From Folioceros fuciformis (lineage: Eukaryota; Anthocerotophyta; Anthocerotopsida; Anthocerotales), in contig JBNGIO010006382.1 of NCBI GenBank assembly GCA_049999805.1, positions 220,234 to 284,233 on the forward strand: a stretch of DNA of 64,000 nucleotides, given 5' to 3'. This document shows, piece after piece, positions 1-11,394 of this stretch; position 1 is the stretch's first letter; the number at the start of each line of letters is the position of its first letter. Under the pieces are notes generated by a model, which saw only the letters and a program-made list of their open reading frames with translations, searched no databases and was not told the origin of the DNA. A program made the translations under genes and the position numbers.

Positions 1-468
1 CTCTGGAGAAGAGTATATCCTTCGAGCTGGCTATTGGCTTCAATGGTCGAGTTTGGGTAGGTCATCTGTCCCAATCAATGCGTGACATCAGTAGTATCTA
101 CCTTTCCGACCAGCAGTTGAAATTGTGGGAATGCTTTGTCCGCAGGTGGAGTGCTCATCTCCGGCTTCTACAATTTTGATATCCAATGCCATTGTAAATT
201 CCGAGTCTCTCACTGCCGTGCAACAACAGATTCTAGTAAAAAAGCTCCTTGAGAGCGCTGAAAGCTAAGAGCTTGCAAGCTGCAATCTAAGCTGGTAGCG
301 CGACGACTATGAGAAACGGCGGCAACGAGAGAACCTCTTGTAGCTGAATTAGAGTGAAGGAGCTCACATCTCGATCTTCAGCCTGAAAGATTCATCAGAC
401 CTGACTCCATGGCGTTGTTGTACATGTAACCTTAGCCAGTCCCACCTGTTTTGTTCAGATTAGTTCTT
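1..468. other. Downstream flank of the formate-THF ligase gene
   Basis: No reading frame here resembles a known protein and I see no RNA gene. The stretch lies beyond the stop codon of the minus-strand formate-tetrahydrofolate ligase gene, so part of it is probably that gene's 3' UTR. Confidence 0.5.
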
Positions 469-2808
469 TCAGGAAAGCCCCAGGACTCTGCCCGTCTCCA
501 AATCGAGGTCAATGTCGAAAAAGCAGGGTCTTGTGGGCAACCCTGGCATGGTGCTCATCGTCCCGACGAGGGGACAAATGAATCCAGCTCCCACACTTGC
601 TCGTACATCCCGGATGGGCAATAAGAAACCTTTGGGCACCCCTTTGTTTGCTGCAACATGTGAGAATGAATATTGAGTTTTTGCCATGCAAATGGGCAAC
701 CCCGCAAAGCCTTGCCGAGTGTACGTCTCAATCTGCTTCTCGGCCTGGAAGCATCCAGGACTCGTTCAGCCGCGTTTAGAGATTTGCTTTCCATAGCGAA
801 TGCTGTACAAATGGGAGGGAGAGGGTTGGCAGTTACCTCCGGAGAGTATTCCACCCCATCTGCTCCATACGACTTTGAAATGGCTTCAATCTTCTGCTTG
901 ATGCTAAGATCAAGTGGGTACAGGAACTTGAAGGTTAAAGTGTTCTGCTCGCACGCGTTCTGTACTGCAACTCCGAGATCGACCTGTGTGCCAAATTCAC
1001 CACACAGGTCACTCCACTTCTCCATCACAACTGTCGCTATTGTTGCAACAATCACGAAGAGCAGAAATGATTGGTGGTAGGGATGCCGTTCGTGATGTCC
1101 AAACTTACAGCTCCAGCTCCTCCATGTGCGTGATGGGTACAGACCACTGCATCAAATGCACCAGCCGCAAGAGCAGCCTTCTTCACTGCTGCCAACTCAG
1201 CTGCAGTGTCAGTGGCAAAGGCGTTGATTGCCACCACAACATTAACTCCGTAGGCCTTGGTGTTCTCCACATGCTTTGCTAGATTACAGCATCCAGCTGT
1301 TACCAAGTCCAGATTCTCAGACTTGTATGCATGGTCCAAGGGCCTCCCAGCCACCACTTCAGGGCCTCCTCCATGCATCTTGAGAGCTCTGACAGTGGCG
1401 ACGATGATAGCCGCCTGCGGTTTCAGGCCACTGTACCGACATTTAATGTTCATGAACTTCTCGGTCCCGATGTCAGCGCCGAAACCTGCCTCCGTGACCA
1501 CGAACCCACCAGGCCCGACTAGCTTCAGTGCGATCTGGTCAGCAACGATGGATGAGTTCCCATGTGCAATGTTGGCGAAGGGGCCGGCATGCACGAGCAC
1601 AGGAGTTCCTTCCAACGTCTGCATCAATGTTGGGTTGATAGCATCTCTCATGAGTACCGTCAAGGCCCCTCCTACGCCAAGGTCATCAGCAGTGATGGCA
1701 TCACCGCCCTTGCTAGTACCCACAACCATATTGCCTAGTCTCTCACGCATATCTGCCAGCGATGTGGTGAGTGCCAACACAGCCATGATCTCGCTCGCCA
1801 CAGAGATATCAAAACCTGTCTCTCGAGTCTGTCCTTTCTCATCCGGCCCTTGTCCCACAGTTATCTTCCGCAGAAAACGGTCATTCACGTCCATCACCCG
1901 CTTCCACGTAATCTGGTCTGGATCAAAATCAAGCCTCACAAACCGCTTCACCTCATCAGGAGTGAGCAGACTTGGCCCCTCCTTGTCAATGCCCAGCTTT
2001 TTGAGCCGCTTCAACATCACTTTGGCAAAGGTGCGGTTCCCCTCCTTGTCAGCCGGGCAGAGCCTGTTGAGCAAGGCCTTGTCCGTCTGGGTGGCCTCAT
2101 GAAACATGCGTGCGTCTATGGCTGCAGCCAGCAGGTTGTTGGCAGCCGTGATGGCATGGATATCTCCAGTCATGTGCAGGTTGAACTCGTCCATGGGGAT
2201 CACCTGGCTGTACCCTCCTCCAGCTGCACCACCTTTGATCCCGAAAGTAGGACCCTGGCTTGGCTGCCGAAGGCACGTCACCACCTGCATCAATCCACAC
2301 AACACGACCATCAAAATCACGTCCATCTCAAGCCTAGACCACCACAAGCCATCTGACCAACAACGATTCACTCTCACTGCCTCATGAACACTCACTCACC
2401 TTCTTCCCCATGTGGGCTCCAAGAGCTTGGGAGACGCCAACGGTTGTGGTCGACTTCCCCTCTCCCAATGGTGTCGGGGTAATGCCTCCCACCACCACAT
2501 AGTACCCACCTTCTGCGTTGGACAACCGATCACGAGCAGACAGAAGAACCTGCCGAAACACAACCAGCACAACTCAACACCAAGATCCAGCAAACACAAC
2601 CTCCAACAACCCCAATGCGCACGATTTCACCACCCAAACAAAAGCCCCAAACCTTCGCCTTGCTCTTCCCGTACAGATCGTAGTCGGCAGGTGTAAGCCC
2701 AAGCTCCTCCGCAATCTCCTGGATGGGGAGCGGCTCTACCGCATTTGCTATATCGATGTCAGCTGGAACTGGGCTCGACACTGTCAGTTTCCTAATGGTC
2801 TTCCCCAT
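469..2808 (-). CDS. FTHFS: Formate-tetrahydrofolate ligase (10-formyl-THF synthetase)
   Basis: Cytosolic monofunctional enzyme joining formate to tetrahydrofolate with ATP, supplying 10-formyl-THF for purine and formyl-Met synthesis. Five exons on the minus strand, all with GT-AG borders and consistent phase: 2808-2653, 2549-2400, 2284-1109, 983-837 and 744-469. Together they encode 634 aa, the normal length of the eukaryotic monofunctional enzyme. Visible signatures are the N-terminal block [11 protein letters not shown], the ATP-binding loop [11 protein letters not shown] near residue 75, the family signature [15 protein letters not shown] at the start of exon 3, and TMPGLPTRP near the C-terminus. 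I chose the ATG at 2808 because the protein then begins MGKTIRKL, as in plant homologues; the frame is open further upstream without family similarity. No transit peptide is evident. It is divergent from the epimerase gene, with a 712-bp spacer. Confidence 0.96.
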
Positions 2809-3520
2809 GGCCTCCAAAGCCCAGACCTGCCCTGTCCTCAATCGGAGCAAACCCCAATCGACGCCTCAGCTTTCCATCATCCAACAAGCACAACAACAGC
2901 ACCCTTCTCAATTCCAACGATCCTTCGTATCCTCGAAATTGCTAGCGTCTGGGTATGGCAAGCGTCGTGCACTCAAGCACGTCTTGCAACGAGCTTGAGC
3001 AATGTGGGGTTGGAAAATCCAGCTCGAAACGACAACCCGCTTTGCACCAACTTCGGATTACAGATAGCAAGACTCCAACGCCCGGCGTAAGGAGCTGCTG
3101 GTATCCCGTCACCCTGACAGCACGGCCACCAGATAGCCAGAAAGCGGAGGAGGCCTGGCTGGCCGGGCGCTTCCTGTCTTCGTTGGCCCGCGCCCGGCCC
3201 GGGCCGCGGTCACGTGGCGCCAATCATTGGCTCGGTCTGTTGAAATTGCTGAAATTCTAAGAAAACGTAGATAATGGATGGCCACAGCAGCAGACACAGC
3301 TTGGGAAGCCAAGCCACTCAATGTTGGAGCCAAGTTTTGTGCGGTTCTCCTCGACGCGCCAGTTTACAAAGGCTCTCAGCGTGTACATGGTCCGTGGAGA
3401 CGAGTGACTCGACAGGACCACGACTCATTAGCGACACAAGACGAGTTTGAGACAGGACGAGACGTCTCGACGGACCAGATTCGCGACTGAATAGGTTGCG
3501 CATCGGCAAGGACTGCGGCC
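2809..3520. promoter_or_regulatory. Shared divergent upstream region, FTHFS and RPE
   Basis: About 710 bp separate the start codons of two head-to-head genes, so both promoters and 5' UTRs must lie here. There is a GC-rich stretch around 3170-3220. I see no clear TATA box for either gene and no other gene. Confidence 0.5.
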
Positions 3521-4408
3521 ATGGCGGCAGCGGCGATGGTAGGGAGCGTGCCGGGGGCTGGCACGGCGCTTGCTGTGGCGTCTCCTTCGCAGAAGGCGAC
3601 CGGGGCCGTGTGTCAGAGTGCTTTCTGGGGGAGGAAGCAGCGCTGCCATGGCGGGAGAGCGGCTTGCAGCGGGAGGGCCGGGATGCCGGCCGTGCAGGCG
3701 TCCTCTCGTGTGGACAAGTTCTCCAAGACGGACGTGATTGTGTCGCCGTCTATTCTGTCCGCCAATTTTGCCAGGCTCGGGGAGCAGGTGAAGGCTGTGG
3801 ACGAGGCCGGGTGTGATTGGATTCACGTAGACGTGATGGACGGGAGGTTCGTGCCGAACATCACCATCGGGCCGCTGGTTGTGGATGCGTTGCGGCCGGT
3901 CACGGAGTTGCCACTCGATGTGCATCTGATGATTGTGGAGCCGGAGCAGAGAGTGCCGGATTTCATCAAGGCCGGGGCGGATATTGTGAGTGTGCACGCG
4001 GAGGTGGCGTCCACGATCCACCTGCACCGCACCGTGAACCAGATCAAGAGCCTGGGAGCCAAGGCGGGAGTGGTGCTCAACCCCAGCACGCCGCTCGCGG
4101 CCATCGAGTATGTGCTGGATGTTGTGGATCTGGTGTTGATCATGTCTGTGAACCCTGGCTTCGGCGGGCAGAGCTTCATCGAGAGCCAGGTGCGCAAGAT
4201 CTCGGAGCTCAGGAGGGTGTGTGCGGAGAAGGGAGTGAACCCCTGGATCGAGGTTGATGGCGGAGTCACCCCTGCTAACGCCTACAAGGTCATCGAGGCC
4301 GGTGCCAACGCTCTGGTAGCTGGCTCGGCGGTTTTCGGGGCCAAGAGCTACGCGGATGCCATCAAGGGCATCAAAACCAGCAAGAGGCCGGAGCCTGTTC
4401 CTGTCTGA
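3521..4408 (+). CDS. RPE: Ribulose-phosphate 3-epimerase, plastid
   Basis: Interconverts ribulose-5-phosphate and xylulose-5-phosphate in the Calvin cycle and oxidative pentose-phosphate pathway. The 295-aa frame has no intron. Residues 1 to about 65 are rich in Ala, Ser, Gly and Arg and look like a chloroplast transit peptide. The TIM-barrel core follows, with [15 protein letters not shown], the metal/substrate signature [19 protein letters not shown], and the phosphate-binding [10 protein letters not shown]. Length and order match plant plastid RPE (about 280 aa). The first in-frame ATG, in ggccATGGcg context, is a good start. Plant plastid RPE genes usually carry introns, so the uninterrupted frame is notable. 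It faces the ascorbate peroxidase gene tail to tail. Confidence 0.96.
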   Translation: MAAAAMVGSVPGAGTALAVASPSQKATGAVCQSAFWGRKQRCHGGRAACSGRAGMPAVQASSRVDKFSKTDVIVSPSILSANFARLGEQVKAVDEAGCDWIHVDVMDGRFVPNITIGPLVVDALRPVTELPLDVHLMIVEPEQRVPDFIKAGADIVSVHAEVASTIHLHRTVNQIKSLGAKAGVVLNPSTPLAAIEYVLDVVDLVLIMSVNPGFGGQSFIESQVRKISELRRVCAEKGVNPWIEVDGGVTPANAYKVIEAGANALVAGSAVFGAKSYADAIKGIKTSKRPEPVPV

Positions 4409-5141
4409 GACCAGGGCCTGTGATCCACGTCTTCTAGGAAGGCATTTTGCACAAGGAATCAAGGAAGGGGAAATTCTCTGTGGTCTCGCACGTCAAAATT
4501 GGAGACTGTATATTATGGACACTTTTGTGATCATACTACCTCGCATCTTCCAGTGGCTCAGGAGGTGTGGTTGGATTGTTGAAGCCTCGTATGCATTTGG
4601 TAGTTTGATGCTAGAGACTGTGTACCTATCTATGTTGTGATCCTGCCACAAGAAGTCAGATCGGTGTGTGGCTTTAGGAAGCGAGGTAGGAACGTGTTAC
4701 ATTCCCGGTTTTGTCACGACATTCCCGTTGTTCTCATTGTTGAAAATCCGAATCTAGAATTCGGTGTTTATCGCTGAAAACTGTTGGAAACACGAAGGAC
4801 CGTTTACTGAGAAAGGCTGCATCCTTGATACTCCTTTTGATGCTTCCGGTGATGCGGGCGGTGGATAAGAAACCTGTGGACACCAGACATCTCCTGATCG
4901 TTTTGATAAGGTGCTGCGACACCTGGCGATTTCCTGCTTATCACGACTGCTCCGTGCATGATCAAAATTTTGCCTTTTATTAAACATAATATGGGACGCC
5001 CAAAACACGGGTGACAATTCGCCGAAATGCCACATGAGCAAGCAAGTAAACCTTCCCGGTCCTAGAGCCTTGGTTGTGGAACCCTCGTCCAAGCAGGCAT
5101 GGAGGTGAAAAGAGACGAAGCTGGCACGAGAGAGCCCACGC
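4409..5141. other. Convergent spacer, RPE and APX 3' ends
   Basis: The region lies between two stop codons of convergent genes and should hold both 3' UTRs and polyadenylation sites. No protein-coding or RNA gene is recognisable. Confidence 0.5.
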
Positions 5142-6721
5142 CTACGAGGAAGACGTGAGCCAGTTGCTGAGCAAAGCAAGGAATGCTATTGCCAGGATGA
5201 TGTTGAGGAAGTAGTTGGACGCGAGAGGCTTGTCAGGACTCCCTCCCACCGCCAGATACTCTGCCCTGATCTTGGCCTTCATGTCCTCTGACAGTTCCTT
5301 CTGCAGCCAAGGCAGAAGCATAACAGAGGAGTCATTCCCCTGTTCCTGGACTTCCTTCTTCCTTTCATCCCAAACACACATTGTGCCTTGCTAGTCTTTT
5401 CTACCCAGATTTGTAGCCCTTTATTCCCAAAATTCCACACAGACAAAACACTCATCTTGCTTATGCCTGCATCCGCCACTGCTGCTGTCAGACTTCAGCC
5501 TTCAAAACCAACACAAAATGCAGCCATCAAACAGACAAAACCTTGCAACTGTGACAGCGCACGTCTTAATGGGAATACCTTGCCACTGCTGGAGTACTTG
5601 GCGGCATCGAATTTCTCTGCAACCTTCTTCTCTTCCTTGTCAATGAAGATGCCCTCCGGCGGGTCGAACTTGGCCCCCAGCTCACTCAGCTTAGCATGCG
5701 CTTCGGCATAATCGCTGAAAAATGCGTCCTGATCCGCAGCATACTTCTCCGCAAACACCTTGAACTCGGGGTCCTCAAACAGGGCCGCATCCGTGGGCAA
5801 CACCAGCAGCTCCTCATCTCTCCGCTCCTTGATATCCTTGAAGTAGGAGTTATCGAACTTGAGCCACTGCACGGTCCAAGACTGACCTCCTGGAGCACCG
5901 GGGCCATCCTTGGTGTACTTGGTCTCCGGCTTCCCCCAGCCACTGCGGTCCGGCCGGGCCCTTCCCAGAGTGTGCGCACCCGACAACGCCACAATTTCCT
6001 TGTCACTCAGCCCCATGCGGTAGAAAACCTTCCGCAGATGCTCAGCCGGGGACGGAGGCCCGGCATCCGGCAGATTCCCCTCCTTCACACACTCCTCCGG
6101 CCCTGCAGTATCAACCCTGCCGTACTTCATGGGAATCTTGGGCCCGCCGGCCTCCTCGATGGCAGTCGCACTTGCAAGCTGGAACAGATCCGCATAGCTC
6201 ACATCAGGGAACTTCTTCTTCACAGGCTCGATAAGGCTGAGCGCATTGACCAGCCCCGCATTCGCCCCGTGCGCCAATTCCACATCGTAGCGGAGGCTGC
6301 CATTAGCGCCGCCATGCTTGGGCCACTCCTTCACGTCCTTATCAAACGTTCCCGCATCATGCCAGCCCAGGCGGATCAGGATAGGGGCGCAGTTCTTCTC
6401 CCTCAGAACCTCCTTAATTTCCTCCTTGGCGCCCTTGAGCTGCTCGGGATCGGAAGCCAAGCTGGTGGAAGTGAGGGCCCCGCCCCTGGCCGCACTGGAG
6501 CTCTGCCTCACCTGATGCTTCCTCAGCGCAGCGCTGGAATGCCTCCCGACAAACTCCGACACAAGCTTACACGAACTCTTCATGTGCTCCACTTTGGCCA
6601 GAAAAGGCAGCGGGCAGCTCCCGGAGCTGGAGCAAGCGCCGCTGATGGACGCTCCCGCCATGGGAGCAACCCGCTGCAGCGAGCTCCTGAGCCCCAAGAC
6701 AGAGGACGCCGCCGTCGCCAT
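5142..6721 (-). CDS. APX: Ascorbate peroxidase, thylakoid-bound (chloroplast)
   Basis: Reduces H2O2 with ascorbate in the chloroplast water-water cycle. Two exons are supported: 6721-5579 and 5300-5142 (intron 5301-5578, GT-AG, phase 0), giving 433 aa. Residues 1 to about 83 are a Ser/Ala-rich transit peptide. The catalytic block [12 protein letters not shown] holds the distal Arg117, Trp120 and His121; [18 protein letters not shown] holds the proximal haem His. Exon 2 encodes the linker [15 protein letters not shown] and a C-terminal hydrophobic anchor ([15 protein letters not shown]) typical of the thylakoid isoform. If the intron were retained, the frame would continue 27 codons past GK to a stop and produce a soluble form. 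The start is the ATG at 6721; the open frame upstream has only GTG. Confidence 0.95.
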
Positions 6722-8036
6722 GGCCACCGTCTTGTATGCAATCGAAGATTCCGTGCTCAGAGTGTGCGCAGGGACTGCATTTATAAGAACAGTGAGGGAG
6801 TCTCGAGCAATCCAGAAGCTGTACCTAAATTGCCGATTGCCTTCCCTCCAGCTGCTGCCGAGATATATGCAGCCAATGAACGCCGGCCGGTGCTCAATCG
6901 TCTACCCGACACCTCGCTCCCGCTGCCCAAATATTCGTCGCCCCGGCAGAAACCAACCGGAGGTGCTTTCTTGCGTATTTTCCTTCCTTCACCCCACCCA
7001 GTTTCCAGTTTCCGATTTCCAGCTTCCGAACCTGTAAGCTTCGGGCCGAAGCACTTCGGCTCGGCTCGCAAGGGACGTGGTCCCGGGAGCTTGGCTTTTT
7101 CTCTACTCCTCTGTGTTACGTGGTGTGATGCGGGATTGCTCGCAGGCCACACAGCCTGCACAGCGCAGCCGAGGGCTTGCAGGCTGGGTGCGGTTGCGGG
7201 GGAATTCCTGGTTTCCATTCATGTGTTTGGGAGCGGTGTTGGAGAGGATGCTGGAGACGGTCGCTTGTTTCTGCGCTCCGTTTGTGGCAGAGGAGGTGCG
7301 CTGGTGGCTGGGATTGTTCTCTTGCGCCAGGCGGTGACGGAATCCTGGTAGTCGAGGAGGAGGAGAAGCGCAGGGTTGCCATGGTGTCCGATCTGGAGGA
7401 CCGAAGGTTGCGTGCCCCGGCAGGGACTTCTTGTTGTTAACTTGCGAAGGTCTCAAGGGCTTTTGGAGTGAGGATGATAAGAAATCCTTTGTTTTGCTTC
7501 GAGGTTAGTTAAAGGAAGGGGTGGCGTCTCGGAGTGATTGGCTGACTGTGTCTCTGTCGGGAACGTCCTTGCCTGATGGTTGTGTGGAGGTCGTAGATAG
7601 GGGCCGTGTTTCCGTTTTTGCCTGTGCTTCCGTTTCTGCCTGTGCAGGGATGTGGGACAGGTGTCTTGAGTCGTTCTATGCATGGATATCGCAGCCAGTG
7701 TGCTTTTGCATAGTAGGTCAGCTTTTTGGTAGCGTTGTGTGAAGACGTCTACTCTTGTTGCCTATGTCTGTTAGTTGTTCAACTCCAGTGCGGATGTTTT
7801 TTCTCGTGAGGTAGGGGCTGACATGAGGTCAGTGTCCTGTGGACAGATTTATCTCGAATGAGGGAGGCAGCAGACCAGTCTCAGAATCTGGTGGCAGTCA
7901 GCAACGTTAACCGGGTTCCATCTGAGGAAACATGCCGTGTCCTGGCTCTCCATCGACACATGCTGAAAGGCTGCTGACGATTACCACTCCTTGTGCACGA
8001 GAAGAGAATTCCACGCAGCAGGAGAAGGAGGAGAGG
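6722..8036. promoter_or_regulatory. Divergent spacer, APX and GGCT-like gene
   Basis: About 1.3 kb between two divergently transcribed genes, presumably holding both promoters and 5' UTRs. Several overlapping open frames exist on both strands, but none resembles a protein and they have the look of GC-rich shadow frames. A plus-strand ATG at 7932 extends the next gene's frame by 35 codons. Confidence 0.45.
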
Positions 8037-8651
8037 ATGGAAGAGTGGGTTGCAAGGCCTTTGATATCCTCGAGGATGGGAGGGGGAAGGCCCTCGTCAC
8101 CATCTTACTCTGTGGCCTTCGTGAATGGAACTTTGAAGCAAGGATTTGGCAATCACTGGCTCATGGAGGAACAAATGGCATCTGGTCATGCACGGTTTCT
8201 GGGCGCTGCCTTCACAAAGGATCAGTTTCCTCTTGTATGTGGGCCCTTCCAGGTTCCATTCCTGCTGAACATCCCCTCCAAGGGTCGCAGAGTGCGGGGA
8301 GAAGTGTACGAGGTAGACCCTGTTGCCTTGCAGAAACTGGACGAGTTGGAAGGTATCGAGACGGGGCATTATGTACGTTCTCCCATTAAAGTCTCTGACC
8401 TGCAACCAGATGTGTGTGTCTCGCGGGTCATCAGATCTCCGGTGTTTGAGGCACAGGTCTATTTTGCTGATCCTCATTACGCTCCAGGTATGGCCCATGT
8501 ACCTCATCTTGACGCGCACACTCACAAGGAAGCCTCAACATACTTGAGAAGGGAGGACTGGCCTCAAAATAAATCATTTCTCGAGCACGTCTGGGCCCCA
8601 TGCGACTTTCTGATTGCTTTCCATCACAGACAGCTTTTCCAGATCTCATAG
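8037..8651 (+). CDS. Gamma-glutamylcyclotransferase-like (AIG2-like) protein
   Basis: A small GGCT-fold protein like Arabidopsis At3g02910. Members of the fold cyclise gamma-glutamyl-amines or gamma-glutamyl amino acids to 5-oxoproline; the plant substrate is not settled. Visible landmarks are NGTLKQGFGNHWL (family form YGTLKxG), FPLVCGPFQVPFLLN, GEVYEVDP, and KLDELEGIETGHYVR, which includes the expected acidic catalytic residue (Glu of DELEG). The single-exon frame gives 204 aa from the ATG at 8037, close to the family's roughly 190 aa. An in-frame ATG at 7932 would add 35 residues with no similarity. The Tyr that opens the substrate-binding motif in relatives is Asn here. It is divergent from the peroxidase gene. 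Confidence 0.85.
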   Translation: MEEWVARPLISSRMGGGRPSSPSYSVAFVNGTLKQGFGNHWLMEEQMASGHARFLGAAFTKDQFPLVCGPFQVPFLLNIPSKGRRVRGEVYEVDPVALQKLDELEGIETGHYVRSPIKVSDLQPDVCVSRVIRSPVFEAQVYFADPHYAPGMAHVPHLDAHTHKEASTYLRREDWPQNKSFLEHVWAPCDFLIAFHHRQLFQIS

Positions 8652-9551
8652 TAGGGTTTTCCTGATCGTTGGGTCTTGAAGCCGTTCCTCATCGGGGGCC
8701 AGGTGCTGACATGCAGACATCCTTTCGCCGAATAGGATGATGTGAAACATTGGAAAATCAGTGTAAGAGTAGATAGTCATTTACAGTCCACTATACGCTT
8801 TGGATAGTGTGCATGGTCGACACGCCGGTCTGACAATATGGAAGGCATGAGATCGACCCTGGATCCATGCGCACTTCCTTCGATGGTTTGATCAATTCAT
8901 TTTATTGGACGTGCAGACAATGCTTTGCTTCTTGTATGGCTGCTTCCATCGCCACTAGGCTGCCTATCTTCGAACTGGAGTGTGATGAGAAGAACGAGGT
9001 ACCTTCAGATGTATGGCCGCATCCAGTGCCAGATCATGCTTAGGGTGCGGATGTCAGGATAAGGTCGGAGGACCCCTCAATGTGGAACACTCGAGGGCTG
9101 AGCGCGCCCCGTAGGCGACATCGGCGGAGTTGTCCATGTCAGGTCGCGATGATTTCGGGACATCGCGTTAATGCGTGGCATGTGGACAGCTATTCTGGAC
9201 AGTGGACAGGCGAGCAGTAGCCGCGGACAAGGGTGTGCACAGGGAAAGCGCATCGATGGGCGGGAAGGCTGCAGCCGACGCAGGTTCAAGATATTCCGCC
9301 AGCCGATTTGAATCTTCACGATGCAGGTGGCGGTGCAACGAGACGACGAGGGAAGGACTCATCAGTCCACAATTACAGCACTGCACAACTCCCACCGCGG
9401 AAACAGAAGCCTGCCGCCGCAGGGAGGGGAGGAAAAAGAACACAACGAGAGAGGGAACTGCGCGCAGAGCGGAATGGTAGCGATACCGTGCGGATGATCG
9501 CCGCTTGGGATACACACACACCAATCCGTGACTGCACGCCGAATTAACAAG
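8652..9551. other. Gene-free spacer
   Basis: Contains the 3' flank of the cyclotransferase-like gene and the 3' flank of the Ser-rich minus-strand frame. Short open frames on both strands resemble nothing known. No RNA gene or repeat array is seen. Confidence 0.4.
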
Positions 9552-10294
9552 TCACGGAGCGAACAGACTATCGTCCGACCAGAGCGAGCAGGAGGCCTTG
9601 GGTATGGGTAAGGGGCGATCAGGGAAAGGACAGTACTGTATGGGTACGGGTACGTGGTCTGCACATTCCAGTGGAGATGGGTTCCCGCAGTTGCTCCCGT
9701 TCAGTCCCAGTCCCTGCCCGATCACTCCCACCACCAGCCTGCGGGAGCCCACAGCCCTGGGGGAGGAGAAGGGGCTGAAGCAGCCCGGAGACGAGGGCCG
9801 GCTGCTGCTGCTGCCCCAGTCTGTGTCCACCTCCATGGAAGACGGCCTTGCCCTACATTTTAACAGCAGCTTGCTCGTGTCCTGGATCAGCGACGAGTTG
9901 GAATCGCCAGCTGGTCCGGCGGCGGTCTCCGATTCGGGAGAGTCTTTGCTCAGCCTGCGTGTACTAGAACCCAAGTCCACAAGAGATGTGAGCAATGAAT
10001 CATGGAGAAGCCACGGCTGCGAGCTGCAGTGCCCGTCACCCCATAACGACGACTCGGGTGACGTCCAATGCCCCTGGTTCCCGAAAGCAACAGCTCTTCC
10101 GAAGGCGGCAGTGGCGGAGGAAGTGGAGTTGCGATCCTGCGGACCCCAAATCCCACTCCTGTTCCACCATCCCGTGGCCCAGCCCTGGACTGTTGCCTTT
10201 TCCCAGCCCTCCCACTCCGCCCATCCCTCACCGCTGCTGCTGCTTTTGGGAGACTGCGAGGAAGACGAAGAGCCGTCGCTCTTGCTCGCCCTGC

Positions 10295-10325
<31 letters not shown>

Positions 10326-11357
10326 ACAGCTCCTGCTCCTGTTAGTACTAGGATTAGTACTTGGTTCAGCCCCAACGCTGCTCCCGCTTTCTTGCTTGTG
10401 CGAAACGGGAGAGGAGGTCGTCCCCACTTGAAGGCTGCTCGCCTCCCGGAGGGTCCTGCTTTGGGCAGGATTCCTCTGCTTCTCCTTGTGAGCATCTCCC
10501 AGGACCAGCTGCTGCTCCTGCGCGCTAGTCTGGGCCAAGAAGTCCCTTTTTGGCTGCCCGCCCTTCCTAAACGACTCCTTGGGCTGCTTCACAGACCCTC
10601 CACCGGACCCCGCCTGCCTACCACTGGAGCTGGGAGCGGGCGTGGGGGAGCCGCCCCCACCCGCCTCGCTACTGCTACGACTAGCCTGCCGGCCCTGCCT
10701 ATCGGAGCCCCGCCCGGCCCCCTTCCAAGAACCTTTCCTACCATTCCTGCTGCTGGGCCGGGGCCTTTCCTGCGCGCCAGTCTTGAATCCCGGATCTTGA
10801 GCTTCCGGGGAGTCCGACCCAGCACCTGAACCCGAACCCGGACTCGGACTCGGACTCGGACCCGAACACGTCGACGAAGAAGAGGAGGCAGCACCAGTCA
10901 CGGAAGAAGCGGTAGAAGTAGAAGGAGCAAAGAGGCGAGACAGCAGCAGCCTGGGAAAAAACCACTTCCCATTCCACCCGCCGCCACCGCCACCAGCAGT
11001 ACCGCCATTCACCACCCGCACCTGCGCCCGCAGACTCCCGTGCCTGCTACGCCACACAATGAGCGGGGACCCGGCCCGGCCCGCCTTCCGGAACCTGGGC
11101 GGGTGGTGGCGGGAGATTTGCATGCGCAATTGCGCAGGAGCCGTGTAATAGATCACCACCAGCATACTGCTCACGGTGGCGCAGAAGAAAAGCATAAGCT
11201 GCCCGTACCCTGCAGCCGGGACCTGCTCCACGCAGACCGGAAGCAAGAGCCCACTCCTCCCCGTCCCGCCATTCTTGATCCCCGGATCCCGTTGCCCTCC
11301 TAGACCGCCTCCCACCCTGGCATTACACCCTCCGAATTCCGCAACCCCCGCCGCCAT
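9552..11357 (-). CDS. Unrecognised Ser-rich protein with one N-terminal membrane segment, possibly 5'-incomplete
   Basis: A 601-codon open frame from the ATG at 11357; the frame stays open upstream into the 400-bp gap, so the true start may be hidden there. I do not recognise the family. After a Gly-rich leader there is a hydrophobic stretch (LMLFFCATVSSMLVVIYY, about residues 53-72) that could be a membrane anchor or signal-anchor, then a basic patch. Most of the rest is low complexity: Ser runs encoded by a CTG/GCT-type repeat near 10290-10330, SG/GS and Gly-rich stretches and basic RKG segments, ending in a Trp/Ser-rich part. GC-rich sequence produces long chance frames, and competing plus-strand frames of 253-277 codons overlap. 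Coding status is therefore uncertain. Confidence 0.4.
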
Positions 11358-11394
11358 CCCGCGCTCCAGCGCCACGCCCTGCAGGAGCTCCAGG

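Noticed and set aside
3428-4462. A 344-codon minus-strand frame opposite RPE
   Set aside because: His/Arg-rich antisense of the RPE coding sequence with no similarity of its own.
5696-7351. A 551-codon plus-strand frame opposite APX
   Set aside because: It lies antisense to a clearly coding APX exon and has no recognisable domain, so it is a shadow of high-GC codon use.
9598-10829. Two plus-strand frames of 277 and 253 codons opposite the Ser-rich frame
   Set aside because: They consist of Leu/Pro/Ala low-complexity sequence expected from the complement of a Ser/Gly-rich GC-rich frame, and show no domain.
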